A stretch of DNA of 64,000 nt from Psychroserpens algicola (GCF_014526325.1 NZ_JACNMJ010000008.1:124001-188000), one strand, 5' to 3'. Counted from the stretch's first letter, positions 8,272-17,818 are shown. Notes: generated by a model from the letters alone, not told the origin. Made by a program: numbers and translations.

Positions 8272-9294
8272 ATGAGCAAAATTGTCACATTTGGTGAGAT
8301 TATGTTGCGACTCTCTACAGAGCGACATTTACGTTTTTCACAAGCAAAAACATTTGCAGCTTCATATGGTGGTGGCGAATTTAATGTCGCTGTTTCATTG
8401 GCTAACTATGGACTTTCAGCCGAGTTTGTAACGCGTTTGCCTGAAAACGAAATCGGAGCCTGTGCATTAAAAGAAATGCGTAAGTATAATGTTGAATCTA
8501 AAAATGTCATCTTTGGTGGTGACAGATTAGGCATCTATTACCTAGAAACTGGAGCAGGAACACGAGGGAGTAATGTGGTTTATGATAGAGCTAATAGTGC
8601 TATGGCTACAATCCCAAAAGGTGCAATAAATTGGGAAGACGTTTTAAAAGACACATCATGGTTTCATTGGAGTGGCATTACACCTGCAATCTCTGAGTCT
8701 GCTGCATTAGAATGTTTAGAGGCCTTAAAAGTAGCTCATAAACTAGGAATTACGATATCATCAGATTTAAATTACAGATCCAAACTATGGCAGTATGGAA
8801 AAGAACCAAGCGAGGTAATGCCTGAACTTTTGAAATACAGTAATATCATCTTAGGTGATATTGATACTGCATTTTTTATGTTAGGAAAAGATAAAGTGTT
8901 TCCTAACTATCAGAATGAAAAATCCTTACCTGTATTATATGATCAATTGTTCAAATTATGTCCTAATTTAGAAACAGTTGCTACAACTTTGAGGTATTCT
9001 GTAAGTGCTTCACATCAACGTATAGGTGGTATTTTATACGATGGTAAATCTGTTTTTAATGCAGATGTGAAAGAGGTTACTCCAGTTGTTGACCGCGTTG
9101 GTAGTGGTGATGCATTTATGGGTGGATTAATCTTCGGATTAATAAACGATGCAACCGATAAACAAAGAGCATTAAACATTGCAGTAGCAGCTTGTTGCTT
9201 AAAGCATACAATTTCTGGAGATTGTAATTTAATTACGCTTGATGAAATTGAAAAACTATTGAGTGGCAATGCTTCAGGCAAAGTATCAAGATAA
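8272..9294 (+). CDS. kdgK: 2-keto-3-deoxygluconate kinase (PfkB family)
   Basis: This is a 340-residue PfkB-family sugar kinase that phosphorylates 2-keto-3-deoxygluconate to KDPG. The N-terminal GGGEFNVA segment (about 33-40) and the C-terminal PfkB signature DRVGSGDAFMGG are present, with the catalytic Asp at residue 280 preceded by the anion-hole GSG. Length is typical. It begins after a 272-bp spacer with an inverted repeat, so it probably has its own promoter, and it is followed by the aldolase after 11 bp. The kinase plus aldolase pair completes the alginate monomer pathway. Confidence 0.93.
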   Translation: MSKIVTFGEIMLRLSTERHLRFSQAKTFAASYGGGEFNVAVSLANYGLSAEFVTRLPENEIGACALKEMRKYNVESKNVIFGGDRLGIYYLETGAGTRGSNVVYDRANSAMATIPKGAINWEDVLKDTSWFHWSGITPAISESAALECLEALKVAHKLGITISSDLNYRSKLWQYGKEPSEVMPELLKYSNIILGDIDTAFFMLGKDKVFPNYQNEKSLPVLYDQLFKLCPNLETVATTLRYSVSASHQRIGGILYDGKSVFNADVKEVTPVVDRVGSGDAFMGGLIFGLINDATDKQRALNIAVAACCLKHTISGDCNLITLDEIEKLLSGNASGKVSR

Positions 9295-9305
9295 ATAAAA
9301 GTAAA

Positions 9306-9974
9306 ATGGCAAAATATTCAAGATTAGAAGTTGTAGATATAATGAACAAAACAGGGTTAGTACCACTGTTTTACGATAGTGATATTACTACATGTAAAAG
9401 TATATTAGATGCCTTGTATGAAGGTGGCGCAAGATTATTAGAGTTTACAGCTCGAGGAGATTTTGCCGAAAATGTATTTGCACAGCTTAACATATATGCC
9501 TTAGAAAAATTGCCAGGAATGATTCTAGGCGTTGGTTCTGTTACTGATGCTGCTTCAGCATCTAGATATATGGCTTTAGGAGCAAACTTTATCGTTACTC
9601 CGGTATTGAGAGAAGATATAGCAATCGTTTGTAACAGACGAAAAGTATTATGGTCTCCTGGATGTGGCTCCCTTTCTGAAATTGCAAAAGCTGAGGAATT
9701 AGGTTGTGAGATTGTAAAATTATTTCCAGGTGGAATTTATGGTCCAGATTTCGTAAAAGCTATTAAAGGACCTCAGCCGTGGACGAGCATTATGCCAACT
9801 GGTGGCGTTTCTCCAACAAAGGAAAATTTGCAACAATGGTTTAGTGCAGGTGTGTCTTGTGTAGGAATAGGTTCTAAACTGGTAAAAAAAGATGCTAAAG
9901 GAGCATATAATTTAGAAGAAATAAAAACAACTACTAAACAGGCTTTACAGTTCATTAAAGACGTTAGAAAATAA
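9306..9974 (+). CDS. kdgA: 2-dehydro-3-deoxyphosphogluconate (KDPG) aldolase
   Basis: This is a 222-residue class I aldolase that splits KDPG into pyruvate and glyceraldehyde-3-phosphate. The Schiff-base Lys is at residue 138 in IVKLFPGG and the conserved Glu at residue 46 in LLEFTARGD; PTGGVS near 162-167 is part of the phosphate site. Length is usual for Eda/KdgA. It is 11 bp after kdgK and 8 bp before the LacI-like gene, so the three are probably one transcript. It delivers alginate carbon to central metabolism. Confidence 0.94.
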   Translation: MAKYSRLEVVDIMNKTGLVPLFYDSDITTCKSILDALYEGGARLLEFTARGDFAENVFAQLNIYALEKLPGMILGVGSVTDAASASRYMALGANFIVTPVLREDIAIVCNRRKVLWSPGCGSLSEIAKAEELGCEIVKLFPGGIYGPDFVKAIKGPQPWTSIMPTGGVSPTKENLQQWFSAGVSCVGIGSKLVKKDAKGAYNLEEIKTTTKQALQFIKDVRK

Positions 9975-9982
9975 ATCAGATT

Positions 9983-10504
9983 GTGTCTACAATTACACTT
10001 AAAGAAATATCTCGGGTTTCAGGTTATTCAGTGTCTACGGTTTCTAAAGCCTTAAACAATAAAACTGATATTAGTTCTGATACCAGACAAATTATTAAAA
10101 GTATAGCGCTTAAGTATAATTATATACCGAATAACTTTGCGGTGGCTTTAAGAAAAAAAAGAGCCAAAGCTATTTCTGTTATCATTCCGCAGGTTAACAC
10201 GTCTTTTTACAGTTGTTTTTTGTTCAACATAGAAAAAGTAGCTTATGCCCAAGGCTACAGAATTATTTTGTTTCAATCTTTAGAAGATCTTTCCAAAGAA
10301 AAAGAGTTTATTCAGAAGAGTAATGATGGTAGTGTCGATGGTGTTATAATCATATCAAATAATAACAAACGCCTAAATTCACATTCAGAATGCAATAGTA
10401 ACTTGCATATTGAGTACATAACAATCAATGATAAGCTATCCCGTGATCAATTAAAAAAAGAGAGCATAAAAGGCTTTAATAAATTACTCAGACGAATAAA
10501 TTAA
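9983..10504 (+). CDS. Half-length LacI-family regulator
   Basis: This is a 173-residue protein starting at GTG 9983. Residues 3-50 form a standard LacI helix-turn-helix (ISRVSGYSVSTVSKALNN), followed by the hinge-region sequence and the first part of the periplasmic-binding-like domain (AISVIIPQVNTSFYS to DGVIIISNN). LacI regulators are normally about 330-350 residues; the second half of the effector domain is missing and the frame ends at TAA 10504, before the next gene. It may be a natural short form lacking effector binding or a truncated gene. It is in the kdgK-kdgA transcript (8-bp gap). Confidence 0.8.
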   Translation: MSTITLKEISRVSGYSVSTVSKALNNKTDISSDTRQIIKSIALKYNYIPNNFAVALRKKRAKAISVIIPQVNTSFYSCFLFNIEKVAYAQGYRIILFQSLEDLSKEKEFIQKSNDGSVDGVIIISNNNKRLNSHSECNSNLHIEYITINDKLSRDQLKKESIKGFNKLLRRIN

Positions 10505-10528
10505 TTTGAAATAAGCAGCGCTTGACAT

Positions 10529-11359
10529 ATGTTTAGAAAAGCAATAATTTTAATGATTATAAGTGCTTTAGCTTTTGCTCTTTTAAATGTGCTTGTTAAA
10601 AGTTTAAACCAGTTTAATGTCTATCAAATTGTATTTTTCAGGTCAATAGGTTCTTTATGTTTTACACTACCTTTTTTAACATACCACAAAATACCCATAC
10701 TTGGTAAGAAAAAGGTATTGTTGGTTTCAAGAGGTGTTATTGGTTTTATTGCAATGACGCTTTTTTTTACATCACTACAACACCTATCTATGGGATCGGC
10801 TGTATCTATTCGCTATATCTCACCAATTTTTGCTGCCCTTTTTGCATTACTCTTATTAAAAGAAAAAATTAAATACTTACAATGGTTCTGTTTTGCGATA
10901 GCATTTTCAGGTGTCATTATTCTTAAAGGTTTTGACGCTCATATCAGTGGAATGGGAGTCGCCTATGCTTTATTATCTGCTTTTTTTACAGGATTGGTAT
11001 TTATAATTATCCGAAAAATAGGAAACAGCGACCATCCTGTTGTTGTCGTCAATTATTTTATGATCATAGCTGCACTTTTTGGAGGGATTTTAGCTATTTC
11101 AGAATGGACAAACCCTACAGGTTTAGAATGGGTTCTTTTATTTAGTTTGGGCGTTTTTGGATATTTCGGACAATATTACATGACTAAAGCATTTCAGATT
11201 TCGGAAGTCAATCAAGTAGCACCATTAAAATATATTGAAGTTATCTTCACTATGATTATAGGTGTTGTCTGGCTAAGTGAAACCTATACGTTTATGAGTA
11301 TCATCGGAATCCTCTTAATTCTTATCGGATTGATTTTAAACTTCATTGTGAAGCGTTAG
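10529..11359 (+). CDS. DMT-superfamily transporter with two EamA domains
   Basis: This is a 276-residue inner-membrane protein with about ten hydrophobic segments in two EamA repeats (roughly 5-130 and 140-275). The Gly-rich helix FFRSIGSLCFTLPF and the repeat-end motif LLLLKEKIKYLQW are typical of the drug/metabolite transporter superfamily. The substrate cannot be read from sequence; close families export or import metabolites such as amino acids or S-adenosylmethionine. It is 24 bp after the short LacI gene and 93 bp before the methyltransferase, so its link to the alginate locus is uncertain. Confidence 0.85.
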   Translation: MFRKAIILMIISALAFALLNVLVKSLNQFNVYQIVFFRSIGSLCFTLPFLTYHKIPILGKKKVLLVSRGVIGFIAMTLFFTSLQHLSMGSAVSIRYISPIFAALFALLLLKEKIKYLQWFCFAIAFSGVIILKGFDAHISGMGVAYALLSAFFTGLVFIIIRKIGNSDHPVVVVNYFMIIAALFGGILAISEWTNPTGLEWVLLFSLGVFGYFGQYYMTKAFQISEVNQVAPLKYIEVIFTMIIGVVWLSETYTFMSIIGILLILIGLILNFIVKR

Positions 11360-11452
11360 TTTGGCTCTTTTAATGTAATCAAGAGAATTGTAGCATTCAT
11401 AAAACCGACTGGTATACTTCTATAAAAACATAAGATTACTTAATTTTGAACC

Positions 11453-11911
11453 ATGGTAGATAACTTCGAAAATGAGTTCTTCGGAATAGGTATTCAAAAT
11501 GGTAAAACTCCAGAAAATCTTGGTGTACTCTGGCGTTCAGCACAAAATCTAGGGGCGAGTTTTATTTTTACAATCGGAAATCGTTATGCAAAACAATCAA
11601 GCGACACACATAATGCCGTAAAATCTATGCCTTATTTTCATTACGACACCTTTGATGACTTTTATAAAAACTTACCTAAAGGCGCTCGTATTGTTGGTGT
11701 TGAACTTACTGATGCAGCCAAAGATTTAGAAACCTTTCACCATCCCAGACGTTGTGTATATTTGTTAGGAGCAGAAGATCATGGACTCTCACATAAAGCC
11801 ATAGAGAAAAGTCATTTTTTAGTTAAATTTAAATCACAATTGAGCTTAAATGTATCTGTAGCTGGAAGTATTGTGATGTATGATAGAGGAATAAACAAAC
11901 CAAGGTCGTAA
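11453..11911 (+). CDS. SpoU/TrmH-family (SPOUT) RNA 2'-O-methyltransferase
   Basis: This is a 152-residue SPOUT methyltransferase that 2'-O-methylates RNA using S-adenosylmethionine. The family motifs are visible: motif 1 with ENLGVLWRSAQNLG (about 20-33), motif 2 LLGAEDHGL (about 102-110) and motif 3 LSLNVSVAGSIVMYDR (about 125-140), which form the trefoil knot. No N-terminal substrate-binding domain is present, which makes it look like a minimal TrmL-type tRNA wobble methyltransferase; the exact target is not proven. It is 27 bp upstream of era. Confidence 0.88.
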   Translation: MVDNFENEFFGIGIQNGKTPENLGVLWRSAQNLGASFIFTIGNRYAKQSSDTHNAVKSMPYFHYDTFDDFYKNLPKGARIVGVELTDAAKDLETFHHPRRCVYLLGAEDHGLSHKAIEKSHFLVKFKSQLSLNVSVAGSIVMYDRGINKPRS

Positions 11912-11916
11912 CTTTG
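11909..11916 (+). promoter_or_regulatory. Candidate -7 element of the era promoter
   Basis: TAACTTTG fits the Bacteroidetes -7 consensus TAnnTTTG and overlaps the methyltransferase stop codon, 22 bp before the era ATG. No clear TTG lies 19 bp upstream, so this is a partial promoter match. Confidence 0.4.
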
Positions 11917-11938
11917 TAGCCTATTTAATAAGATTAAT

Positions 11939-12820
11939 ATGAGTCATAAAGCAGGTTTTGTAAATATTATCGGAAATCCTAATGTAGGGAAGTCAACCTT
12001 GATGAACGCTTTTATAGGTGAAAAATTATCAATCATCACGTCTAAGGCACAAACGACCAGACATCGTATTTTAGGGATTGTCAATGGTGATGATTTCCAG
12101 GTTATTTTAAGTGATACACCAGGTATTATTAAACCAGCTTATGAGTTACAACAATCTATGATGGATTTTGTGAAATCAGCTTTTGAAGATGCTGATGTGC
12201 TTATATATATGGTCGAAATTGGTGAACAAGAATTAAAAGATGAAGCCTTTTTTAAAAAAATCACAAATTCTAAAATTCCAGTATTATTGCTTTTAAATAA
12301 GATTGATAAATCCGATCAGGAACAATTAGAAAGTCAGGTAGCACTTTGGTCTACTAAAGTGCCAAATGCTGAAATATTTCCAATTTCTGCTTTAGAAGGT
12401 TTTAATGTAAAAGAGGTTTTTGGCCGAATCATTGAATTACTTCCAATGTCACCTGCATTTTACCCTAAAGATCAATTAACTGATAAACCCGAACGCTTTT
12501 TTGTTAACGAAACCATTAGAGAAAAAATCTTAATGCATTACAAAAAAGAAATACCTTATGCCGTAGAAATTGATACCGAAGAGTTTTTTGAAGAAGATGC
12601 AATTATTAGAATGCGCTCTGTAATTATGGTCGAACGAGAGACTCAAAAGGGAATTATCATAGGACACAAAGGAAGTGCGCTCAAGCGTGTTGGTATTGAG
12701 GCTAGAAAAGATTTAGAGAAGTTTTTTGGCAAACAGGTGCATTTAGAATTATATGTAAAAGTGAATAAAAACTGGAGGAGTAACGAAAGGCAACTTAAAC
12801 GTTTTGGATACAATAACTAG
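11939..12820 (+). CDS. era: GTPase Era
   Basis: This is a 293-residue ribosome-assembly GTPase that binds 16S rRNA near its 3' end. The GTPase motifs are G1 GNPNVGKS (12-19), G3 DTPG (59-62) and G4 NKID (120-123). The C-terminal KH domain has GHKGSALKRVG around 240 for RNA binding. Length is normal. The last 4 bp overlap the convergent gene at 12817. Era chaperones the anti-Shine-Dalgarno region of 16S rRNA, which is notable in a phylum where that sequence is hidden in the mature ribosome. Confidence 0.97.
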   Translation: MSHKAGFVNIIGNPNVGKSTLMNAFIGEKLSIITSKAQTTRHRILGIVNGDDFQVILSDTPGIIKPAYELQQSMMDFVKSAFEDADVLIYMVEIGEQELKDEAFFKKITNSKIPVLLLLNKIDKSDQEQLESQVALWSTKVPNAEIFPISALEGFNVKEVFGRIIELLPMSPAFYPKDQLTDKPERFFVNETIREKILMHYKKEIPYAVEIDTEEFFEEDAIIRMRSVIMVERETQKGIIIGHKGSALKRVGIEARKDLEKFFGKQVHLELYVKVNKNWRSNERQLKRFGYNN

Positions 12821-13338
12821 CACTCAGTGTGAATCCCTTTTTTTCGTAGTGTGTCTCTCATAAAGTGATGCAACTCATGCATTTCTCGCATTCCTGATCG
12901 CTTGCCTAAACGACCTCCAAAATATAAAGCAAACCATATCACAACCATCAACAAAGTTAAAAATAACTGGATGGTATAATCAGTGTCTAAGTTCCAGTTC
13001 ACATAAGTCCATATTGCAAAAGCAATCCAAAGTCCGGCAACTACAAAATGTAAAAACATAAACAGCGTCCAAACTGTTGGATTAGGACCAAATAATCCAT
13101 AAATAGTACTACTGTTTTCTGTTTCGTGACTGTCAATTTCTAAATGCAGTTGAGGTGACCAGAAATGTTGTTTTTCTTTTGGGATTTTAATAAATATATG
13201 ATTATCAACTCTAGAAATTATAAAACTAGCAGATGTCCTTTTTTCATCTTCAAATAACTTTAAAAGCTCCTCATTATTATGATTGACTTTAAATTTAAAG
13301 CGAGGTCTTAAAATGATAGTATTTGTAGTAGATGACAT
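12817..13338 (-). CDS. Conserved membrane protein of unknown function
   Basis: This is a 173-residue protein of no recognised family. Residues 1-80 are soluble and beta-rich; two transmembrane helices lie about 88-110 and 118-140, joined by a short polar loop, followed by a basic, His-rich tail (MREMHELHHFMRD). It is convergent with era and overlaps its end by 4 bp, and is divergent from der (151 bp apart). Homologues next to era/der are sometimes labelled GTP-binding protein, but no GTPase motif is visible here, so that name is not supported. Confidence 0.7.
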   Translation of the reverse strand: MSSTTNTIILRPRFKFKVNHNNEELLKLFEDEKRTSASFIISRVDNHIFIKIPKEKQHFWSPQLHLEIDSHETENSSTIYGLFGPNPTVWTLFMFLHFVVAGLWIAFAIWTYVNWNLDTDYTIQLFLTLLMVVIWFALYFGGRLGKRSGMREMHELHHFMRDTLRKKGIHTEC

Positions 13339-13489
13339 TTTTTAGCTGAAATAGTAATTCAAATTACTGTTTTTTATTGAAAGTTGAACTGATTCTTAAG
13401 GTTTAACGTTAAATTCATGCGACCTGCTTACTTATTTAGTATCTTCGCAGCCGCTTACAGGATATGTAATGCAGATAAAATTTTGAATT

Positions 13490-14797
13490 ATGAGTAATAT
13501 AGTTGCTATTGTAGGAAGACCAAATGTTGGAAAATCTACGTTTTTTAATCGCTTGATTCAACGTCGCGAAGCCATTGTTGATGCTGTTAGTGGAGTTACG
13601 CGCGACAGACATTATGGTAAGAGCGATTGGAACGGAAGAGAGTTTTCTCTAATCGATACAGGAGGTTATGTTAAAGGAAGTGATGATGTTTTCGAAGCTG
13701 AAATTGATAAACAAGTAGAGTTGGCTATCGATGAAGCCGACGCTATTATATTTATGGTAGATGTCGAAACCGGAGTTACAGGAATGGATGAAGATGTAGC
13801 ACGATTACTTCGGAAAGTAGATAAACCAGTTTTTCTTGCTGTAAATAAAGTTGATAATAACAAACGTGCCGAAGATGCCGTAGAGTTTTATTCTTTAGGT
13901 CTAGGCGAATATTACACCATTGCCAGTATTAATGGAAGTGGAACAGGTGACTTACTGGATGCACTTGTAGAAGCGCTGCCTGAAGTGGAAGAAGACCTAG
14001 AAGAAGATGAATTACCAAGGTTTGCTGTGGTAGGCCGTCCAAATGCAGGAAAATCGTCTTTTATCAATGCACTTATTGGTGAAGAGCGTTACATTGTTAC
14101 TGACATAGCTGGTACAACTAGAGACTCCATAGATACCAAGTATAACCGTTTCGGATTTGAATTTAACTTAGTCGATACCGCAGGTATCAGACGTAAATCT
14201 AAAGTAAAAGAAGATTTAGAGTTTTATTCTGTAATGCGTAGTGTTAGAGCAATTGAGCATTGTGATGTTTGTCTGTTGGTATTAGATGCCACTAGAGGGT
14301 TTGATGGTCAGGTACAAAACATATTTTGGCTCGCCGAACGCAATCGTAAAGGGATTGTAATTCTGGTTAATAAGTGGGATTTAATTGAAAAAGATACCAA
14401 GTCAACCAGAGAGTTCGAAAAGGTCATAAGAAAAGAAATCGAACCTTTTACCGATGTGCCTATTGTGTTCATTTCCGTAGTCAACAAACAACGTATTTAT
14501 AAAGCTATTGAAACGGCTGTTGAAGTCTATCAAAATAGAACCAAAAAAATAAAAACGAGTAAACTTAATGAGGTTTTACTTCCAATTATTGAAAACTATC
14601 CACCACCAGCGTATAAAGGTAAATTCGTGAAGATTAAATACATCATGCAACTACCAACGCCTCAGCCTCAGTTTGCATTTTTCTGTAACTTACCGCAATA
14701 CGTCAGAGAACCTTATAAACGCTTTTTAGAAAATAACTTGCGAGAACATTTTAATTTTAATGGTGTTCCTGTAAGTGTTTACATGAGGAAGAAATAA
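13490..14797 (+). CDS. der: Ribosome-biogenesis GTPase Der (EngA)
   Basis: This is a 435-residue double-GTPase that matures the 50S subunit. The two tandem G domains have G1 motifs GRPNVGKST (9-17) and GRPNAGKSS (182-190), with DTGG (56-59) and DTAG in the second domain, and NKVD/NKWD as G4 motifs. A C-terminal KH-like domain follows, ending with [11 protein letters not shown]. Size is typical. It is followed 7 bp later by the secreted lectin-domain gene, with which it may be co-transcribed. Confidence 0.97.
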   Translation: MSNIVAIVGRPNVGKSTFFNRLIQRREAIVDAVSGVTRDRHYGKSDWNGREFSLIDTGGYVKGSDDVFEAEIDKQVELAIDEADAIIFMVDVETGVTGMDEDVARLLRKVDKPVFLAVNKVDNNKRAEDAVEFYSLGLGEYYTIASINGSGTGDLLDALVEALPEVEEDLEEDELPRFAVVGRPNAGKSSFINALIGEERYIVTDIAGTTRDSIDTKYNRFGFEFNLVDTAGIRRKSKVKEDLEFYSVMRSVRAIEHCDVCLLVLDATRGFDGQVQNIFWLAERNRKGIVILVNKWDLIEKDTKSTREFEKVIRKEIEPFTDVPIVFISVVNKQRIYKAIETAVEVYQNRTKKIKTSKLNEVLLPIIENYPPPAYKGKFVKIKYIMQLPTPQPQFAFFCNLPQYVREPYKRFLENNLREHFNFNGVPVSVYMRKK

Positions 14798-14804
14798 CCA
14801 GTCT

Positions 14805-17219
14805 ATGAAATTGAAGTGTGTGTTTTTGTGTCTTTTTGTATTCTTTGGTATTGAATACAACTATGCTCAAACACCTCCATCAATTTCAGCAGAAGGTAAT
14901 CAGGAGTTTTGTGGAAGCTCACCAATGAGCATTGTAACTGATGTTAGCATTACAGATCCTGATCCAGGAGATACTACCTTAGCAAAAGTAGATGTTCAAA
15001 TTTCTGAAGGCTATACCTTTGGTCAAGATGTTCTAATTTTAAATGGAACTTATCCCAATATTACATCTACCTGGATTATTGCTGAAGGTAAATTAACGCT
15101 CAACGGTCCTGCTTCTTTTACCGAATTTGAAGACGCCATACGTAATGTGGTTTATAGTACAGTTGAAGCTAACTTTACTCAGGATAAGTTTTTTTCAATA
15201 AATCTGGGAGATGCTAATTATCTGCCTTCTACCAATCACTATTATATTTACGTGCCTAGTCAGGGTATTACATGGACCAATGCTAGAGCTGCAGCTGAAA
15301 CTCAAGATTATTTCGGATTACAAGGCTACCTTGCTACATTAACCTCTTTTGAAGAAGCTCAATTTGCAGGAGAACAAAGTCCGGGTGTTGGATGGATTGG
15401 CGCCAGTGACGCGCAAACCGAAGGTGTTTGGCAATGGGTTACCGGACCCGAAAATAGTACTGTGTTCTGGGATGGTGCTCCCGTTAATAACGAATTTTCA
15501 CTTTGGAATACTGGTGAGCCAAATAATATCAATAATGAAGATTATGCACATATTACTGATGCTTCAGTTGGTATTGTAGGTTCCTGGAATGATTTGGCAA
15601 ATACTGGTGATACTAATCCAGATAGCCCATATCATCCAAAAGGCTATTTGGTAGAATTTGGAGGCATGCCTGATGATCCTGTATTAAATCTTTCTGCAAG
15701 TACAACTATTACCACACCTAAGCTCTCTTTTGAGGCAGATGTGGCTTGTGGTGAAGGGATATCGACATTAAGTCTTACATCAAATACGCCGACAGTATTA
15801 TGGTTTGAATCTCAAACATCTACAGATGTGATAAACTCTGGATTTGTGTTTGATGTTGCACTAACTGAAACGACTACATTTTGGGTTTTGCCTCTATTTG
15901 ATGGTTGTTCAGATGGAAACCGAATTCCATTTACAGCAAACTTTCTGGCAAGTCCAGATGCTGAAGATATTACAATTAGTCAATGTGATGACGAAATTCT
16001 AGATGGTTTTACGGTATTTAATTTTGATAGCTCATTTGAAGATATTACTAATGGCATCACTCAGAACAGAGAACTGCAATTTTTTGAAGATGAGGCCTTA
16101 ACGATCGAAATAGAAGGGACGTCATATAGTAATAGTTCGAATCCGCAAACCATTTATGCTAAGGTTACTGATACGAGTTCAGGGTGTACTAATAGTTCAG
16201 AGATTACATTGCAAGTCAATACTGAAGCCGTTCCTGCAGTAACACTCGAATCTTGTGATACCAGAGAACCAACAGGTCGTGTGATCTGGGATTTGTCACT
16301 TGCTGATGAATTGGTTCTGGACGATTTGCCTTTAAATTCTGAAGTGTCTTATTACGAGACTTATAATGATGCCTTATTAGAGGTTAATGAATTGCCTAAT
16401 AACTTTTTCAATCCAGAGCCTTACAATTATACCATATACAGTAGAGTTGAAATTGAAGCCTCATGTTATGGTATCGGACAAGTACATTTACAGGTAAATC
16501 CTAATCCAAATATTTTAACCGAAGAAACGGTATTGTATTGCTTGAATTCATTTCCTGAAACCATAACATTAAGTGGTGGTGTGATGGGTGATACACCAAA
16601 TAACTATTACTATAATTGGTCTACAGGCGAGACTACTATTGATATTGAAATTAACGAGACAGGAACTTATACAGTTGATGTATCATTTGTTGAAGGCTGC
16701 TCAAAAACAAAAACGATTACAGTCCTTCCTTCTAATATTGCTACAATTGAAGATGTTGTTATCGAAGATGTTTCAGTAAATAATTCTATTACAGTATTGA
16801 TTTCTGGTGAAGGCGACTATGAATATGCTATTTTAGGAATAGAAGGGCCCTATCAATCATCTAATACATTCGATAATGTTGCTGCTGGAATCTATACGGT
16901 TTATATAAGAGATACTAAAAATGATTGTGGCATTACTTCAGAGGATGTGTCAGTCATTGGATATCCTAAATATTTCACTCCTAATGGAGATGGTGTAAAT
17001 GAGACATGGCAACTTAAAGGAGTATCGGCTCAGTTTCAGCCTAATAGTAAAGTCTTTATTTTTGACCGCTACGGAAAATTGCTTTACACTATAAATTCGC
17101 CTTTTGATTCTTGGGATGGAACCTTTAAAGGACAACCATTACCTACAAATGACTACTGGTTTTCGGCAACCTTAGAAGATGGAAGAACCTTTAGAAATCA
17201 CTTTACATTAAAGCGTTAA
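14805..17219 (+). CDS. Type IX-secreted C-type lectin protein with type B sorting domain
   Basis: This is an 804-residue secreted protein. The signal peptide ends near residue 21. A C-type lectin-like domain covers about 145-287 and keeps the calcium and sugar-binding motifs EPN (238-240) and WND (261-263); EPN is linked to mannose-type specificity in animal C-type lectins. The centre consists of Cys-containing repeated beta modules. The C-terminal ~85 residues, from YFTPNGDGVNETW to the end (FTLKR), are the type B (CHU_C/gliding-motility) sorting domain for type IX secretion. It is therefore probably exposed on the cell surface and binds glycan, for example in adhesion. It starts 7 bp after der. 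The ligand is not known. Confidence 0.9.
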   Translation: MKLKCVFLCLFVFFGIEYNYAQTPPSISAEGNQEFCGSSPMSIVTDVSITDPDPGDTTLAKVDVQISEGYTFGQDVLILNGTYPNITSTWIIAEGKLTLNGPASFTEFEDAIRNVVYSTVEANFTQDKFFSINLGDANYLPSTNHYYIYVPSQGITWTNARAAAETQDYFGLQGYLATLTSFEEAQFAGEQSPGVGWIGASDAQTEGVWQWVTGPENSTVFWDGAPVNNEFSLWNTGEPNNINNEDYAHITDASVGIVGSWNDLANTGDTNPDSPYHPKGYLVEFGGMPDDPVLNLSASTTITTPKLSFEADVACGEGISTLSLTSNTPTVLWFESQTSTDVINSGFVFDVALTETTTFWVLPLFDGCSDGNRIPFTANFLASPDAEDITISQCDDEILDGFTVFNFDSSFEDITNGITQNRELQFFEDEALTIEIEGTSYSNSSNPQTIYAKVTDTSSGCTNSSEITLQVNTEAVPAVTLESCDTREPTGRVIWDLSLADELVLDDLPLNSEVSYYETYNDALLEVNELPNNFFNPEPYNYTIYSRVEIEASCYGIGQVHLQVNPNPNILTEETVLYCLNSFPETITLSGGVMGDTPNNYYYNWSTGETTIDIEINETGTYTVDVSFVEGCSKTKTITVLPSNIATIEDVVIEDVSVNNSITVLISGEGDYEYAILGIEGPYQSSNTFDNVAAGIYTVYIRDTKNDCGITSEDVSVIGYPKYFTPNGDGVNETWQLKGVSAQFQPNSKVFIFDRYGKLLYTINSPFDSWDGTFKGQPLPTNDYWFSATLEDGRTFRNHFTLKR

Positions 17220-17268
17220 AAATTAAATAATAATCATTTAAATTCCTATTAATTAGCTATTATTTTTT

Positions 17269-17317
17269 ACAAAAAGTAAATTATACTTTACATTTTGTAA
17301 ATTTTTATTTACTTTTG
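17269..17317 (+). promoter_or_regulatory. Promoter with nested operator palindromes upstream of the membrane/XRE pair
   Basis: A perfect -7 element TACTTTTG lies at 17310-17317. Upstream is the hyphenated palindrome TTTACA-TTT-TGTAAA (17287-17301) where the -33 box should be. An outer inverted repeat AAAAGTAAA (17272-17280) and TTTACTTTT (17308-17316) overlaps the -7 element. Such placement fits repression by the XRE protein encoded at 17821; autoregulation is inferred. Confidence 0.55.
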
Positions 17318-17344
17318 AGTTGTTATTTTAAAATTTAATAGATC

Positions 17345-17818
17345 ATGAAGACAAATTATTTAATTTCTAATAAGTATAAAGTACCTGGATGGATTTTATT
17401 AATGATTGGGTTAGTGGTAGGTGTGTTTTTGGCTTTTTCAGATTATGAGTCAAATATTTTTCAGGTCAAAGTTATATCAATATTTGGAGGAGAATCCACA
17501 ATAAATAATAGTTTTAATGATTCGCCAAATACAATCTTTTCGATTATTGAGAATAGTATTATTGATGAGTTAGCAGCATTGTCTATTATTATTGGTGGCC
17601 TGTTGGTTGGTTTTTCTGAAGAGAAAGTTGAAGACGAGTTTATATATAAATTACGTAAAGATTCTTTAGTTTGGGCTATTATTTTCAATTATATAGTATT
17701 GATGTTAGCTATTATTTTTGTTTATAATTTTGCATTTTTTGATGTATTGGTATATAACATTTTTACACCTTTATTATTTTTTATCATAAGATTTAATTTT
17801 CTAAAGTCAAGAGCTTAA
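17345..17818 (+). CDS. Small integral membrane protein of unknown function
   Basis: This is a 157-residue protein with about four transmembrane helices (roughly 15-32, 73-90, 105-128 and 130-150) and a hydrophilic loop with a FSEEKVEDEF stretch between helices 2 and 3. It belongs to no family I can name. It is 2 bp upstream of a short XRE regulator, a pairing found in many small membrane-protein/HTH cassettes, and shares its promoter. Function is unknown. Confidence 0.75.
   Translation: MKTNYLISNKYKVPGWILLMIGLVVGVFLAFSDYESNIFQVKVISIFGGESTINNSFNDSPNTIFSIIENSIIDELAALSIIIGGLLVGFSEEKVEDEFIYKLRKDSLVWAIIFNYIVLMLAIIFVYNFAFFDVLVYNIFTPLLFFIIRFNFLKSRA

Noticed and set aside
12817-13338. GTP-binding protein label
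   Set aside because: No Walker or G-motif is visible; the two hydrophobic helices and position do not support it.
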